A stretch of 64,000 nt of DNA from an uncultured Pelagibacteraceae bacterium (lineage in GTDB: Bacteria > Pseudomonadota > Alphaproteobacteria > Pelagibacterales > Pelagibacteraceae). Positions 32,694-42,712 of this stretch are shown here, piece after piece (the first letter of the stretch is position 1; the number at the start of each line of letters is the position of its first letter). The notes below the pieces were generated by a model. It ran no database searches and was not told the DNA's origin. It saw only the letters and a program-made list of their open reading frames with translations. The DNA lies in NCBI GenBank assembly GCA_902604355.1, contig CACKYN010000004.1, forward strand, positions 1 to 64,000. The letters are read 5' to 3'. A program made the translations under genes and the position numbers.

Positions 32694-33284
32694 CTATTTT
32701 TTAAAAATAATTTTTACATTAAAAGAAAATGATCGTCTTTCTCCATTTATGTTAAATGGATATGCGGTATGCATCAGATAGTTTGGAAATATTATTAGGT
32801 CTCCGATTTTTGGAATTAGATTATAAATACTATTACTAAGAAATGCTTTTTGTCCATTTATAAAGTCAATTGTTCCATTGGTTTTAAGTTTTTTATTTTT
32901 AACTAAATTGTTTTTTGTCATATTTTTTGGCAAAGTTAAATATCCAACTCCAGACAAATCGCCATTATGATAATGGATAGGGTTATACTCACCCCTAAAC
33001 TGTCGAACAACCCAAAGATTAAGTATTTTTACTTCTTTTATATTTTTAATTTGTTCATTTGCTAAAAATTTTTTGATATTTATTGTTATCTCTTTAAATA
33101 AATATTTTTTAATAAAATTATTTGAAATCTTTACTTCATTTTTTATTTGACTAGCTAATTTTGAACTATAATCAATTTTTCTATAATTTGATTTTTTATC
33201 AAATTCTTCATTTAGTTTAGTTATAAACCTTTTAGATATTTTTGTTTTTCCAATTGATGGACCAAATGGTTTAATATTTTTCAT
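32694..33284 (-). CDS. putative 2OG-Fe(II) oxygenase (TIGR02466-like)
   Basis: NPIHYHNGDLSGVGYLTLP and GDLIIFPNYLMHTAYPFNINGERRSFSFNV fit the cupin-fold dioxygenase metal/2OG motif layout. Confidence 0.7.
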   Translation of the reverse strand: MKNIKPFGPSIGKTKISKRFITKLNEEFDKKSNYRKIDYSSKLASQIKNEVKISNNFIKKYLFKEITINIKKFLANEQIKNIKEVKILNLWVVRQFRGEYNPIHYHNGDLSGVGYLTLPKNMTKNNLVKNKKLKTNGTIDFINGQKAFLSNSIYNLIPKIGDLIIFPNYLMHTAYPFNINGERRSFSFNVKIIFKK

Positions 33285-33329
33285 TGTTAAGTTAAATATA
33301 TTATAAATCTATAAAATCAATGTGGTGGT

Positions 33330-34343
33330 TTAAAATTTAATCAGCTCAAATTTTTTTGTTTTTAAAGATTTATTTGCTGTTTCAGCCAATATCACTGACA
33401 TTCTTCCATCTTCAAAATCTGCCCGTGGTTTAATATTTTTTTTACAAAATCTTGCTAGGTCATTTAACTGGTTTTTAAATGCCTCTGAATATCTCTCTAT
33501 AAAAAAATTTTTAAAAGATCGTTTACTACCTGTTGAATTTTTAAAATAGGATGTTGTTTCTAAATCTCTTTGATTTTCAGAAATTACCATCCCTTTACTA
33601 CCAAATAACTCAACTCTTTGATCATAACCAAAACTACAATGTCTTGAATTTGTTATTACACACTGGACACCTTTCCCAGTTTTCATTACCACTGTAGCTA
33701 ATTCAAAATCTTTTACTTTTTTAAATTTTTTATCTTTAAAGTATTCACCTGTTGCAAATAAATGCTTAAAATCATCTGAACCCACATAATATCTTGCTAA
33801 ATCAAAGTCATGGATCATCATGTCTTTAAAAATACCACCAGAATTTTTCAAGTAATCAGCTGAAGGAGGTGCAGGGTCCCGACTTGTAATTATTATTTTT
33901 TCTAATTTACCAATTTTTCCATTAACAAGATTTTTTTTTAAAGAATTGTGTCCTGCATCATATCTTCTATTAAAACCAATTTGAATCTTTGGATGGAACT
34001 TAGAAAGTTTTTTTTTATATTCATCAATTTTTTTTAAACTTAAATCTAAGGGTTTTTCACAGAATACAACTTTTTTATTTCTAACTGCTTTATCAATATA
34101 GTTTAAATGTGTCTTAGTACTTGTGGCTATAAAAATACATTTAATGCTCTTATCATTGAATGCAAAATTCGGATTATTAATAGGAATTGAATTATATTTT
34201 TTTCCTAATTTCTTATTTAAATTTTTATCAATATCAAATGTATATTTTAAATTAAATTCTGAATGATTAGTTAAATTTAAAGCATGCATTTGGCCTATTC
34301 TTCCAAGACCAAGTAATGCAATATTTATTTGATTTTGACCCAT
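33330..34343 (-). CDS. iolG: inositol 2-dehydrogenase (Gfo/Idh/MocA)
   Basis: ALLGLGRIGQMHA, CEKPLDLSL, SRDPAPPSADYLKNSGGIFKDMMIHDFDLARY. Confidence 0.9.
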   Translation of the reverse strand: MGQNQINIALLGLGRIGQMHALNLTNHSEFNLKYTFDIDKNLNKKLGKKYNSIPINNPNFAFNDKSIKCIFIATSTKTHLNYIDKAVRNKKVVFCEKPLDLSLKKIDEYKKKLSKFHPKIQIGFNRRYDAGHNSLKKNLVNGKIGKLEKIIITSRDPAPPSADYLKNSGGIFKDMMIHDFDLARYYVGSDDFKHLFATGEYFKDKKFKKVKDFELATVVMKTGKGVQCVITNSRHCSFGYDQRVELFGSKGMVISENQRDLETTSYFKNSTGSKRSFKNFFIERYSEAFKNQLNDLARFCKKNIKPRADFEDGRMSVILAETANKSLKTKKFELIKF

Positions 34344-35461
34344 CTTTTATTTTTTGATGAAACTTTACAAGCATTTATAAATTTCGCTGTTTCTAATCCC
34401 TCATCCTCATTTGGATAAAAATATCTTTTTTTTGATTTATTTTTTAAGGAGTCAGCAAATTCTCTATAAATATTTGCAAATGCATCTAAATATCCTTCTG
34501 GGTGTCCGAATTTTATTCTAGAGAATTTTTTTGAAAGCTCAGCATTGTGAAAACCTCTTTCAAGATATCTTACTGCGCCCTTGTCTGGATTTAATTTTAG
34601 ATAATTTGGGTCATTTTGAACCCACTCCAAGCTTCCTTTAGAACCAAATACTCTAATTCTAAGACCATAAACTCCACCTTTAGCCATGACGTTTGTCCAA
34701 AACATACCTTTTGCACCGTTTGTAAAATTAATCATTACTTGTGCGTTATCATCCATTTTTATTTTTTTTGAAATTTGTTTAATATCAGCAAAAATTTTTT
34801 CTCCCTTTAGTCCTGAAATATATGTAGCTAAATGGTAAGCATGAGTTCCAATTTCATTAAGAACAGCAGATGCACCAACTATTTTATTATCTATTTTCCA
34901 TTTTAGTTTTTTTTTGGCATTTCTTACATTTATTTTTGTTCCACCAGACCAATCTTGGATATATTCAACATTCACATATTCAATTTTTCCAATTTTACCT
35001 TTTTCTATTAAAACTTTGGCTTCTCTAACCATTGGGTAAGCCGAGTAGTTATGAGTTAGAGCATATTTAATTTTTTTATTTGATTTTATTTTTTTATAAA
35101 GTTTTTTGGCTTGATCTAGATTACCAGCAAATGGTTTATCCGAGATAATGTTTATATTTTTTTCAATAAATTTTTCAGCAATAATTTGATGACTTGATGG
35201 GGGCGTCATTATCGAGACTACTTGAATACCGTCATTTCTTTTTGACTCTTTCAAAGCCATCTCTTTAAAAGTTGAATAGCATCTATCTTTAGAAATACCT
35301 AAAGTTTTTCCAAAGTTAATTGATAATTTTGCATTTCTTGAAAATACACCAGCTACTATTTCGTACTTGTCATCAAATCTTGCAGAAATTCGATGGACAT
35401 GACCTATCCAAGATTTTGGACCTCCACCAACAATACCTAAGGATAATTTATTTGTATTCAT
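34325..35461 (-). CDS. Gfo/Idh/MocA family oxidoreductase
   Basis: GIVGGGPKSWIGHVHR, SDKPFAGNLDQAK, YIQDWSGGTKINV. Confidence 0.9.
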   Translation of the reverse strand: MNTNKLSLGIVGGGPKSWIGHVHRISARFDDKYEIVAGVFSRNAKLSINFGKTLGISKDRCYSTFKEMALKESKRNDGIQVVSIMTPPSSHQIIAEKFIEKNINIISDKPFAGNLDQAKKLYKKIKSNKKIKYALTHNYSAYPMVREAKVLIEKGKIGKIEYVNVEYIQDWSGGTKINVRNAKKKLKWKIDNKIVGASAVLNEIGTHAYHLATYISGLKGEKIFADIKQISKKIKMDDNAQVMINFTNGAKGMFWTNVMAKGGVYGLRIRVFGSKGSLEWVQNDPNYLKLNPDKGAVRYLERGFHNAELSKKFSRIKFGHPEGYLDAFANIYREFADSLKNKSKKRYFYPNEDEGLETAKFINACKVSSKNKRWVKIK

Positions 35462-35500
35462 TAGATTATGATTTTATATATCATAACAAATATAAGTATT

Positions 35501-36400
35501 ATGTCAGTAAAATTAGGAATAGCACCAATAGCATGGAGCAATGACGACATGCCTGAACTTGGTGGTGAAACACCTTTGGAACAGTGTTTATCAGAAGCAA
35601 GCGAAGCAGGTTTTTCTGGAATAGAGTCTGGAGGAAAATTTCCAAAAAAATCAGAGGAACTCATTCCATTGTTACAAAAATATAAACTAAAGTTATGTTC
35701 AGGCTGGTACAGTGCAAATTTGAGAAAAAATTCTGTAAAGGATGAAATTATATTAATTCAAGAGCAACTAAAACTTTTTCAAGATTGTAAAGCACCATGT
35801 ATTATATTTGCTGAAGTATCAGACTCTATTGCTGGCGACCCAAATAGACCTTTATCTAGTAGACCACAAATGAATAAAGATGAATGGAACGAATATTGTA
35901 AAAAAATTTCTGAGATGGGAAAATATTTAGAAGACCAAGATATGCCTTTAGCTTATCATCATCACATGGGTACAGTGATCGAAACGGAAGACGATACAAA
36001 AAGACTGTTAGATAACACAAGTGATCAAGTCAAATTAATACTAGATACTGGTCACATGCTATTTGCAAAAGGTAATTCTGTAAAAATAACAGAAGATTAT
36101 AAAGACAGAATAATTCATATTCACTGTAAGGACATGAGAGAAGATATTTTAAATAAATCCCTTGAAAAAGATTGGAGTTTTAGAAAAGCATTTTTAGAGG
36201 GAGCTTTCACTGTACCAGGAGACGGATGTATTGATTATAAACCTTTATTAAAATATTTAAAAAATATTGATTATAAAGGCTGGTTAGTTGTAGAGGCAGA
36301 ACAAGATCCGGCTAAAGCAAATCCTTTAGAATATGCAAAAAAAGGTTTCAAATATTTATCTGAGGTATGCGCAGATATTGATCTAAAAATAGCTTTATAG
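35501..36400 (+). CDS. iolE: myo-inosose-2 dehydratase (xylose-isomerase-like TIM barrel)
   Basis: LGIAPIAWSNDDMPELGGETPLEQCLSEASEAGFSGIESGGKFP, AYHHHMGTVIET, DTGHMLFAKG. ORF as called starts at 35468; the ATG at 35501 is the more likely start. Confidence 0.92.
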   Translation: MSVKLGIAPIAWSNDDMPELGGETPLEQCLSEASEAGFSGIESGGKFPKKSEELIPLLQKYKLKLCSGWYSANLRKNSVKDEIILIQEQLKLFQDCKAPCIIFAEVSDSIAGDPNRPLSSRPQMNKDEWNEYCKKISEMGKYLEDQDMPLAYHHHMGTVIETEDDTKRLLDNTSDQVKLILDTGHMLFAKGNSVKITEDYKDRIIHIHCKDMREDILNKSLEKDWSFRKAFLEGAFTVPGDGCIDYKPLLKYLKNIDYKGWLVVEAEQDPAKANPLEYAKKGFKYLSEVCADIDLKIAL

Positions 36401-37351
36401 TTTGACTTTTTTTGAATCTTCCAAACTACCATCAAAGAAATCAAATATATTTTGAATAGTTTCTTTACCCATTCTTATCATACATTCCTCTGTGAAAGCT
36501 GCTGTATGTGGACTTAAAAAAACTTTCTTATTCTTCAAAAGAGGATTGTTTTCAGTAGGAGGTTCAGTTTCAAATACATCCAAACCGGCACCGAAGACTA
36601 AATTTTCGTTTAAAGCTCTATCTAAATCAACTTCATTTACAATACCTCCTCTGGCGGCATTGATTATAATGCAATTTTTTTTCATATATTTAAGTAATTC
36701 ATAGTTAATTATATTTTTTGTTTTATCATTCAAGGGTATGTGAAGTGATATTGCATCCATATCTTTTGAGGTTTCGCTTAAATTATCCACTTTTGTGCCA
36801 CCACGTTTTTCTATAAATTCTTTAGAAACAAAAGGATCAAAAACAAAAACGTTCATTTCAAAACCAAGGCACCTTTTAATTAAGGCTTGTCCTATTCTAC
36901 CAAATCCTGCAATTAAAATATTTTTATTCCAAAGCTCTAATGTTTTAGGTAACTTGTTTCTTTCGTTAAATTTTCCACTTTTTACAGTATCATCATACAT
37001 ACTACCTCTTTTGGCAATATTTAAAATCATGAACATTACATGTTCAGCAACCGCGACAGCATTTGCAGTTGATGTAATTGCCAAAGTAATATTTTTTTTT
37101 TTTGAGACCTTTAAATCAATATTATCATATCCAACACCATGTCTTGAGATTATTCTAAGATTATTAGCAGCTTCAATTAATTCCCCATTTAGTTTAGCAG
37201 TTCTAATTGAAACACCGTCACAGTCTTTAATTTTATTTTTTAAAAAGTTTATTTCAATATTTTCTACGACTTCAAATTCGTATTCAGAATTACTTTGTAA
37301 TAACTTTATACCTTCCTGATGTATAGGCTGAATGATAAGAATTTTTTTCAT
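36395..37351 (-). CDS. D-isomer-specific 2-hydroxyacid dehydrogenase
   Basis: ILIAGFGRIGQALIKR, INAARGGIVNEVDLDRAL, FETEPP, SPHTAAFTEE. Confidence 0.9.
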   Translation of the reverse strand: MKKILIIQPIHQEGIKLLQSNSEYEFEVVENIEINFLKNKIKDCDGVSIRTAKLNGELIEAANNLRIISRHGVGYDNIDLKVSKKKNITLAITSTANAVAVAEHVMFMILNIAKRGSMYDDTVKSGKFNERNKLPKTLELWNKNILIAGFGRIGQALIKRCLGFEMNVFVFDPFVSKEFIEKRGGTKVDNLSETSKDMDAISLHIPLNDKTKNIINYELLKYMKKNCIIINAARGGIVNEVDLDRALNENLVFGAGLDVFETEPPTENNPLLKNKKVFLSPHTAAFTEECMIRMGKETIQNIFDFFDGSLEDSKKVKL

Positions 37352-37382
37352 TTAGTTTATTGATTTTTGTAAAGTTTATTTA

Positions 37383-38174
37383 TCAGTAAGTACTCGACTC
37401 TTCTTTTTTTAAAGAACCTTTCATTTTATCTACTATTGCTTTCGCACCTGAGCTCATAGCTCTTTGATCAGCACCGATAGTCACAAAATTAAATCCTTTA
37501 TCAATCATTTTAAGAGCATACTCTGGGCTACCGTTGTGAATACCAGAAAAAATATTATTTTTTTTTGCATGCTCAAGTATTCTTAAAATTTCAGAATATG
37601 CCTTTGACTCGGTTGGCCTGTCAAAACCTGGTGCTTCACCGATCGCAAGACTTAAATCAGCAGGACCAATATAAATTCCATCTAAACCTGGAGTAGACAT
37701 TATTTCGTCTAGTTTTTCCAAAGACTCTTTTGTTTCAATCATTGCAAACTTAAGCATTTCGTCATTTGCATGATCTGCATAATCTCCACCGCCATAAATT
37801 AGACCTCTAACTGGACCAAAACTTCTATATCCTTTAGGAGGATACATGCATGCTTTAACAAACTTTTCTGCTTCATTTTGATTGCTTACCATTGGACAAA
37901 TTATGCCGTAACAACCTGCGTCTAGAATTTTCATTATTTGACCAGGTTCATTCCAATTTACACGTGCGAGAGGAGTAACATCGGTTGTGGATATAGTTTG
38001 AAGCATTGGAAGTGCGTTAGTGTAATCAACTAATCCATGCTGCATATCAATTGTAAGAGAGTCCCATCCCTGATGTGCCATAACCTCTGCAGAAACTGTA
38101 CTTGGAATTTGTAGCCATCCATTAATGACTGATTTTCCCTCCTTCATCATTTGTTTAATTTTATTTTTTCTCAT
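37383..38174 (-). CDS. HpcH/HpaI family aldolase
   Basis: GWDSLTIDMQHGLVDY, GCYGIICPMVSNQNEAEKFV, GLDGIYIGPADLSLAIG. Confidence 0.92.
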   Translation of the reverse strand: MRKNKIKQMMKEGKSVINGWLQIPSTVSAEVMAHQGWDSLTIDMQHGLVDYTNALPMLQTISTTDVTPLARVNWNEPGQIMKILDAGCYGIICPMVSNQNEAEKFVKACMYPPKGYRSFGPVRGLIYGGGDYADHANDEMLKFAMIETKESLEKLDEIMSTPGLDGIYIGPADLSLAIGEAPGFDRPTESKAYSEILRILEHAKKNNIFSGIHNGSPEYALKMIDKGFNFVTIGADQRAMSSGAKAIVDKMKGSLKKEESSTY

Positions 38175-38175
38175 T

Positions 38176-39618
38176 TTAAGCCTTCAAGGCCATATGAGTG
38201 TATTTAACATTTAAATAATCTTTTATTGCCATTGATCCACCCTCACGTCCGTATCCAGTTTGTTTTATTCCACCAAATGGTGCTTCAGCAATTGCTACAG
38301 CACCCGTATTTACAGCAACACATCCTGTTTCTAAAAGTTCAGATCCTCTATTAGCCTTATCCATTGAGTTAGTATAAAGATAACTGCAAAGACCCAGATC
38401 ATTATCGTTTGCTCTTTCAATGACTTCGTCAAAAGTTTTAAATTCTAACATAGGAACCAACGGACCAAATGGTTCTTCTTTCATAATCGTGAAGTTATCT
38501 TCAACCTTATCAAAAACTGTTGGTTCATAATAAAAACCTTTGTTAAAACCTGATGGTCTTTTTCCACCCATTAAAACTTCTGCTCCCTCTTTTTTTGTTG
38601 TATCAACCAATTTTTCGATTTCTTCTAATCTTTTCGCAGTTGTCAATGGACCAAGGTTTACTCCTTCATCCATACCATTACCAATTTTTAATTTTTTTGC
38701 TCTATTTATAAAAGCGTTGATAAATTCATCTTTAACATTTTCTTGAATATAAAATCTATTAGGCGATATACAAACCTGCCCATTATTTCTAAATTTAGCT
38801 GCTATAGCAATATCAGCTACATTATCAATATTTACATCATCACAAACTATAAATGGAGAGTGACCACTGAGTTCCATTGTAACTCTTTGTACTTTGTCTG
38901 CAGCTTTTTTAAGTATTAATTTTCCTACTCTAGTTGAACCTGTGATAGAAACCTTTTTAATAATATCAGACTCTAACAGCTCGTTTGAAATTTCAGCTGG
39001 ATCACCAGATAAAAGATTTACAACACCATCAGGAACTCCAGCTTGTTTACAGATATCAACTAATTCCATCACAGCGCCAGGGGTAATAACATCAGGCTTA
39101 CAGATAACAGAGCAACCTGCGGCTAACGCTGTCGAAATTTTTCTTGCTGCTAAAACAATTGGAAAATTCCACGGTATCAACGCAGCTACTACTCCTACTG
39201 GTTGATAATAAACATGAACTCTAGTTTCTGGAAATCTGCTTTGAACTGTTTGGCCATAAATTCTTTTTGTCTCCTCTGCATTCCACTCAAAAATATCAGC
39301 TGCTCCTCCTACTTCGCCAACACCCTCTGTAAAAGGTTTTCCAACTTCAAGTGTTAACCATTTTGCGAGAACATCTTTTTTTTCTCTCATTAAATCTGCA
39401 ATTTTTCTAAGAACATATGATCTTTGCCATGGAGCTGTATTGCTCCAAACTTTTAGTCCTTTTTCAGCAGACTTAAGTGCCTTTTGAACTTCAATAGAAG
39501 ATGCTTTTGATGCGCTACCAATTACCTCTTCTGTTGCGGGATTAATAACGTCATATGTTTCTTTTTTCTCTGACTGTTGCCACTTTCCATCGATGAATTG
39601 TCCAAACTTGTTATACAT
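38176..39618 (-). CDS. NAD(P)-dependent aldehyde dehydrogenase (succinate-semialdehyde dehydrogenase-like)
   Basis: VTMELSGHSPFIV, FRNNGQVCISPNRFY, EEPFGPLVPML. Confidence 0.93.
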   Translation of the reverse strand: MYNKFGQFIDGKWQQSEKKETYDVINPATEEVIGSASKASSIEVQKALKSAEKGLKVWSNTAPWQRSYVLRKIADLMREKKDVLAKWLTLEVGKPFTEGVGEVGGAADIFEWNAEETKRIYGQTVQSRFPETRVHVYYQPVGVVAALIPWNFPIVLAARKISTALAAGCSVICKPDVITPGAVMELVDICKQAGVPDGVVNLLSGDPAEISNELLESDIIKKVSITGSTRVGKLILKKAADKVQRVTMELSGHSPFIVCDDVNIDNVADIAIAAKFRNNGQVCISPNRFYIQENVKDEFINAFINRAKKLKIGNGMDEGVNLGPLTTAKRLEEIEKLVDTTKKEGAEVLMGGKRPSGFNKGFYYEPTVFDKVEDNFTIMKEEPFGPLVPMLEFKTFDEVIERANDNDLGLCSYLYTNSMDKANRGSELLETGCVAVNTGAVAIAEAPFGGIKQTGYGREGGSMAIKDYLNVKYTHMALKA

Positions 39619-39704
39619 ATTTTTTTGGTTTACTTAGTTAGGTTTTTTAATTTATAAATATACTCAAATATAAACACCATACGAAAAAAAAATATACAAA
39701 TTTT

Positions 39705-41549
39705 ATGAAAAAAGTAACCCTCACCTGTGCTCATGCAATAGTAAAATATTTAATTGCACAAAAAATATTAATTGATGGCAAAAAGGAGCCATTATTTCCA
39801 GGAGTATTTGGGATATTTGGACATGGAAATGTTGCATGTTTAGGACAAGCTTTAGAAGAAAATCAAAAAGACTTACCAACATACAGAGGGCATCACGAAC
39901 AAAATATGGCTCTAACAGGAATAGGCTATGCTAGAGGCAAAAGAAGACAACAAATTTTTATAGCTACTTCATCTGTTGGACCAGGTGCAACCAATATGGT
40001 TACAGCTGCAGCAGTTGCAATGAGCAATAGATTACCAATTTTATTTTTACCTGGAGATACTTATGCAAATAGGATGCCAGATCCAGTTTTACAACAAGTA
40101 GAGCATTTTAATAATCCTGGAATAACAGCAAACGATGCTTTTAAACCTGTTACAAGATTTTTTGATAGAATAACAAGACCAGAGCAAATTATTCAATCTT
40201 TTCCGAATGCAGTTCAAACCATGTTGGATCCAGCTGATTGTGGACCAGCTTGTATATCTTTGTGTCAAGATATTCAAGGAGAGATATTTGATTATCCTGA
40301 AGAATTTTTTAAAGAGAGAATTCATTCAATAAGAAGACCAAGACCAGATGATTTTCAAATAATGGAGGCTGCTGAAAAAATAAAAAAATCAAAAAATCCA
40401 ATTATTATATCTGGCGGTGGAGTTTTTTATTCTAATGCAATGGAGGAATTAAGTAACTTTGCAACTAAACACAATATACCAGTTACTCAAACTGTAATGG
40501 GTTACTCAACAATGAAAAGAGACCATTCTCACTATGCAGGACAAATAGGAGGCTTAGGCGGAAAAAATACAAATGACCTTGCTAAAGAAACTGATCTTGC
40601 AATTGCCGTAGGAACAAAACTTGCAGATTTCACCACTGGATCTTGGGCAAATTTTGAAAATGAAAAATTCAAACTTGTTTCTATAAATGTTTCAAGATTT
40701 GATGCCAATAAACATTTAGCCCAAGCTGTGGTAGGGGACGCTAAAGTTTCATTAATTGAACTTTCTAAAGCATTAGGAGATTGGAAAGTAGGTGATAAAT
40801 GGAATGAAAAATCACAAAGAAAATTAAAGAATTGGAACGATCACATAGATAAAGAAAGTGCACCAACAAACCAGAAAGTACCAAGCTATGTTCAAGTAAT
40901 AGGTGCAATTTATAGAAATTCAGATCCAACCGATATAGCTGTAACCGCTGCAGGAGGTCTTGTTGGTGAAGTTGTTCAGGTTTGGCGGCCTAAAGAATTA
41001 AATACGCATGAGAGTGAATGGGGATTTAGCTGCATGAGTTATGAGATTTCTGGGGCCTTAGGAATTAAGATGGCTAACCCTGATAAAGAAGTAATTTCTT
41101 TCGTAGGTGATGGCTCTTATTTATTAAATAATACTGATATATACTCATCAGTAATTACAAAAAATAAATTGATTATAATTGTTTGCGATAACGGAGGTTT
41201 CGCAGTTATTAATAGATTGCAGTTGTTTAAAGGTGGAAAAGAATACAATAACTTACTAGCGAGCTCAAAAACTCCTGGTTTAGTTGATGTAGATTTTGCA
41301 AAACATGCTGAAAGTATGGGAGCTAAATCTGAACACGTAACATCTATTTCTGATCTTGAAGAAGCATTTAAGAGAGCCAAAAAGTCAGATGTAACTTATG
41401 TTATTTCAATAAAAACTCATGCTTACAAGTGGGTAGAGGGTTCAGCTTTTTGGGACAGCCCAACTTTAGAAATTCCTTCATCAGATGCAAATAAAGAGGC
41501 TTTAAAGCTTCACAAAGACGGCAAGTCTAAACAAAGACAAGGCATCTAG
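39705..41549 (+). CDS. iolD: 3D-(3,5/4)-trihydroxycyclohexane-1,2-dione acylhydrolase (ThDP-dependent)
   Basis: FGIFGHGNVACLGQAL, GHHEQNMALTGIGYARGKRRQQIFIATSSVGPGATNMVTAAA, THESEWGFSCMSYEISGALG, GDGSYLLNN. Confidence 0.95.
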   Translation: MKKVTLTCAHAIVKYLIAQKILIDGKKEPLFPGVFGIFGHGNVACLGQALEENQKDLPTYRGHHEQNMALTGIGYARGKRRQQIFIATSSVGPGATNMVTAAAVAMSNRLPILFLPGDTYANRMPDPVLQQVEHFNNPGITANDAFKPVTRFFDRITRPEQIIQSFPNAVQTMLDPADCGPACISLCQDIQGEIFDYPEEFFKERIHSIRRPRPDDFQIMEAAEKIKKSKNPIIISGGGVFYSNAMEELSNFATKHNIPVTQTVMGYSTMKRDHSHYAGQIGGLGGKNTNDLAKETDLAIAVGTKLADFTTGSWANFENEKFKLVSINVSRFDANKHLAQAVVGDAKVSLIELSKALGDWKVGDKWNEKSQRKLKNWNDHIDKESAPTNQKVPSYVQVIGAIYRNSDPTDIAVTAAGGLVGEVVQVWRPKELNTHESEWGFSCMSYEISGALGIKMANPDKEVISFVGDGSYLLNNTDIYSSVITKNKLIIIVCDNGGFAVINRLQLFKGGKEYNNLLASSKTPGLVDVDFAKHAESMGAKSEHVTSISDLEEAFKRAKKSDVTYVISIKTHAYKWVEGSAFWDSPTLEIPSSDANKEALKLHKDGKSKQRQGI

Positions 41550-41557
41550 TTTTTTTA

Positions 41558-42712
41558 ATGAATAAAGTATTTAAGGTTGGTTTAATAGGGTGTGGACATA
41601 TTGCAGAAACATACTTTAGAGGGCATCAGTATTTTAACAATTTCAAAATTGTTGCTTGTGCAGATATCAATCAAAAAGCCGCAGATAAATGTGCAAAACT
41701 ATATAATATTAAATCTAAAACAGTTAGTGATCTTCTTAAAGACAATGAGATTGAGGTCATTCTAAATCTAACAATCCCTCAAGCTCATTACACCGTATCT
41801 AAAAAAGTTTTAAGTGCAGGTAAACACGTCTACTCAGAAAAACCATTAGCCACATATTTTGAAAAAGGAAAAGAACTCATAGCTTTAGCAAAACAAAAGA
41901 AACTTTATATAGGTAATGCTCCTGATACTTTTTTAGGTGGAGGAATTCAAAAAGCAAGAGAGTTGATAGATTCTGATTTAATTGGAGAAATAAAACTTGG
42001 TAATGCAATTTTTGCTTTTCCAGGTGTAGAATCTTTTCATCCAAAACCCGAGTCTTGGTATAAAAAAGAGGGTGGACCTGTAATTGATATGGGACCTTAC
42101 TTTTTTACAACACTAGTAAATTTGCTCGGACCTGCAAAACAAGTTCAGGGAAGAACATTGACAGCTTTCAAGAAAAGAATTTATGGGGCTGGACCAAAAA
42201 AAAATAAATCTTTTAAAGTTGAAACACCTACAACTTATTTAGCAACTATTCAGTTTCATACTGGAGCAATTATCCAGGTCACACTTTCATTCGATGTCGT
42301 AAATCACCAGAGAAACCATATGGAGCTTTATGGAACTAAAGGCTCAATCATTGTACCTGATCCAAATATGTTTGGTGGGTCTGTTTACATATCAGTTACT
42401 GAGGGAGGTAGATGGGGAGAACACAAAACTGATAAAATGCATTTAGGAAAAATAAATATTACATCGTCAAGTGGGAGATCTAACGAGTCTCCTACGAACG
42501 CTAATTATAGGAGCGTTGGTTTGTCTGAAATGCTGTATTCAATTCAGCAAAAAAAGAAACATAGATGCTCAGGAGAATTATCACTTCATGTTCTTGATAT
42601 AATTCAAACAACAATGAAAGCTGCTTCGACTGGTATACCTCAAAAAATTCTGACTAAGTGTGAAAAACCGAAAAAATTTAGTGAGGAAGAAGTAAAACGT
42701 CTACTTATTTAA
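41558..42712 (+). CDS. Gfo/Idh/MocA family oxidoreductase
   Basis: VGLIGCGHIAETYFRGHQ, YSEKPLATYFEKGKELI, GGPVIDMGPYFFTTLVNLLGPA. Confidence 0.9.
   Translation: MNKVFKVGLIGCGHIAETYFRGHQYFNNFKIVACADINQKAADKCAKLYNIKSKTVSDLLKDNEIEVILNLTIPQAHYTVSKKVLSAGKHVYSEKPLATYFEKGKELIALAKQKKLYIGNAPDTFLGGGIQKARELIDSDLIGEIKLGNAIFAFPGVESFHPKPESWYKKEGGPVIDMGPYFFTTLVNLLGPAKQVQGRTLTAFKKRIYGAGPKKNKSFKVETPTTYLATIQFHTGAIIQVTLSFDVVNHQRNHMELYGTKGSIIVPDPNMFGGSVYISVTEGGRWGEHKTDKMHLGKINITSSSGRSNESPTNANYRSVGLSEMLYSIQQKKKHRCSGELSLHVLDIIQTTMKAASTGIPQKILTKCEKPKKFSEEEVKRLLI

Noticed and set aside
32694-32760. Possible SAM riboswitch upstream of the homocysteine methyltransferase
   Set aside because: There is no leader: the upstream oxygenase gene abuts the start codon and no SAM-II/SAM-V motif was seen.
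36795-37319. 174-aa plus-strand ORF
   Set aside because: Entirely antisense to a well-supported 2-hydroxyacid dehydrogenase; low-complexity translation with no recognisable motif.
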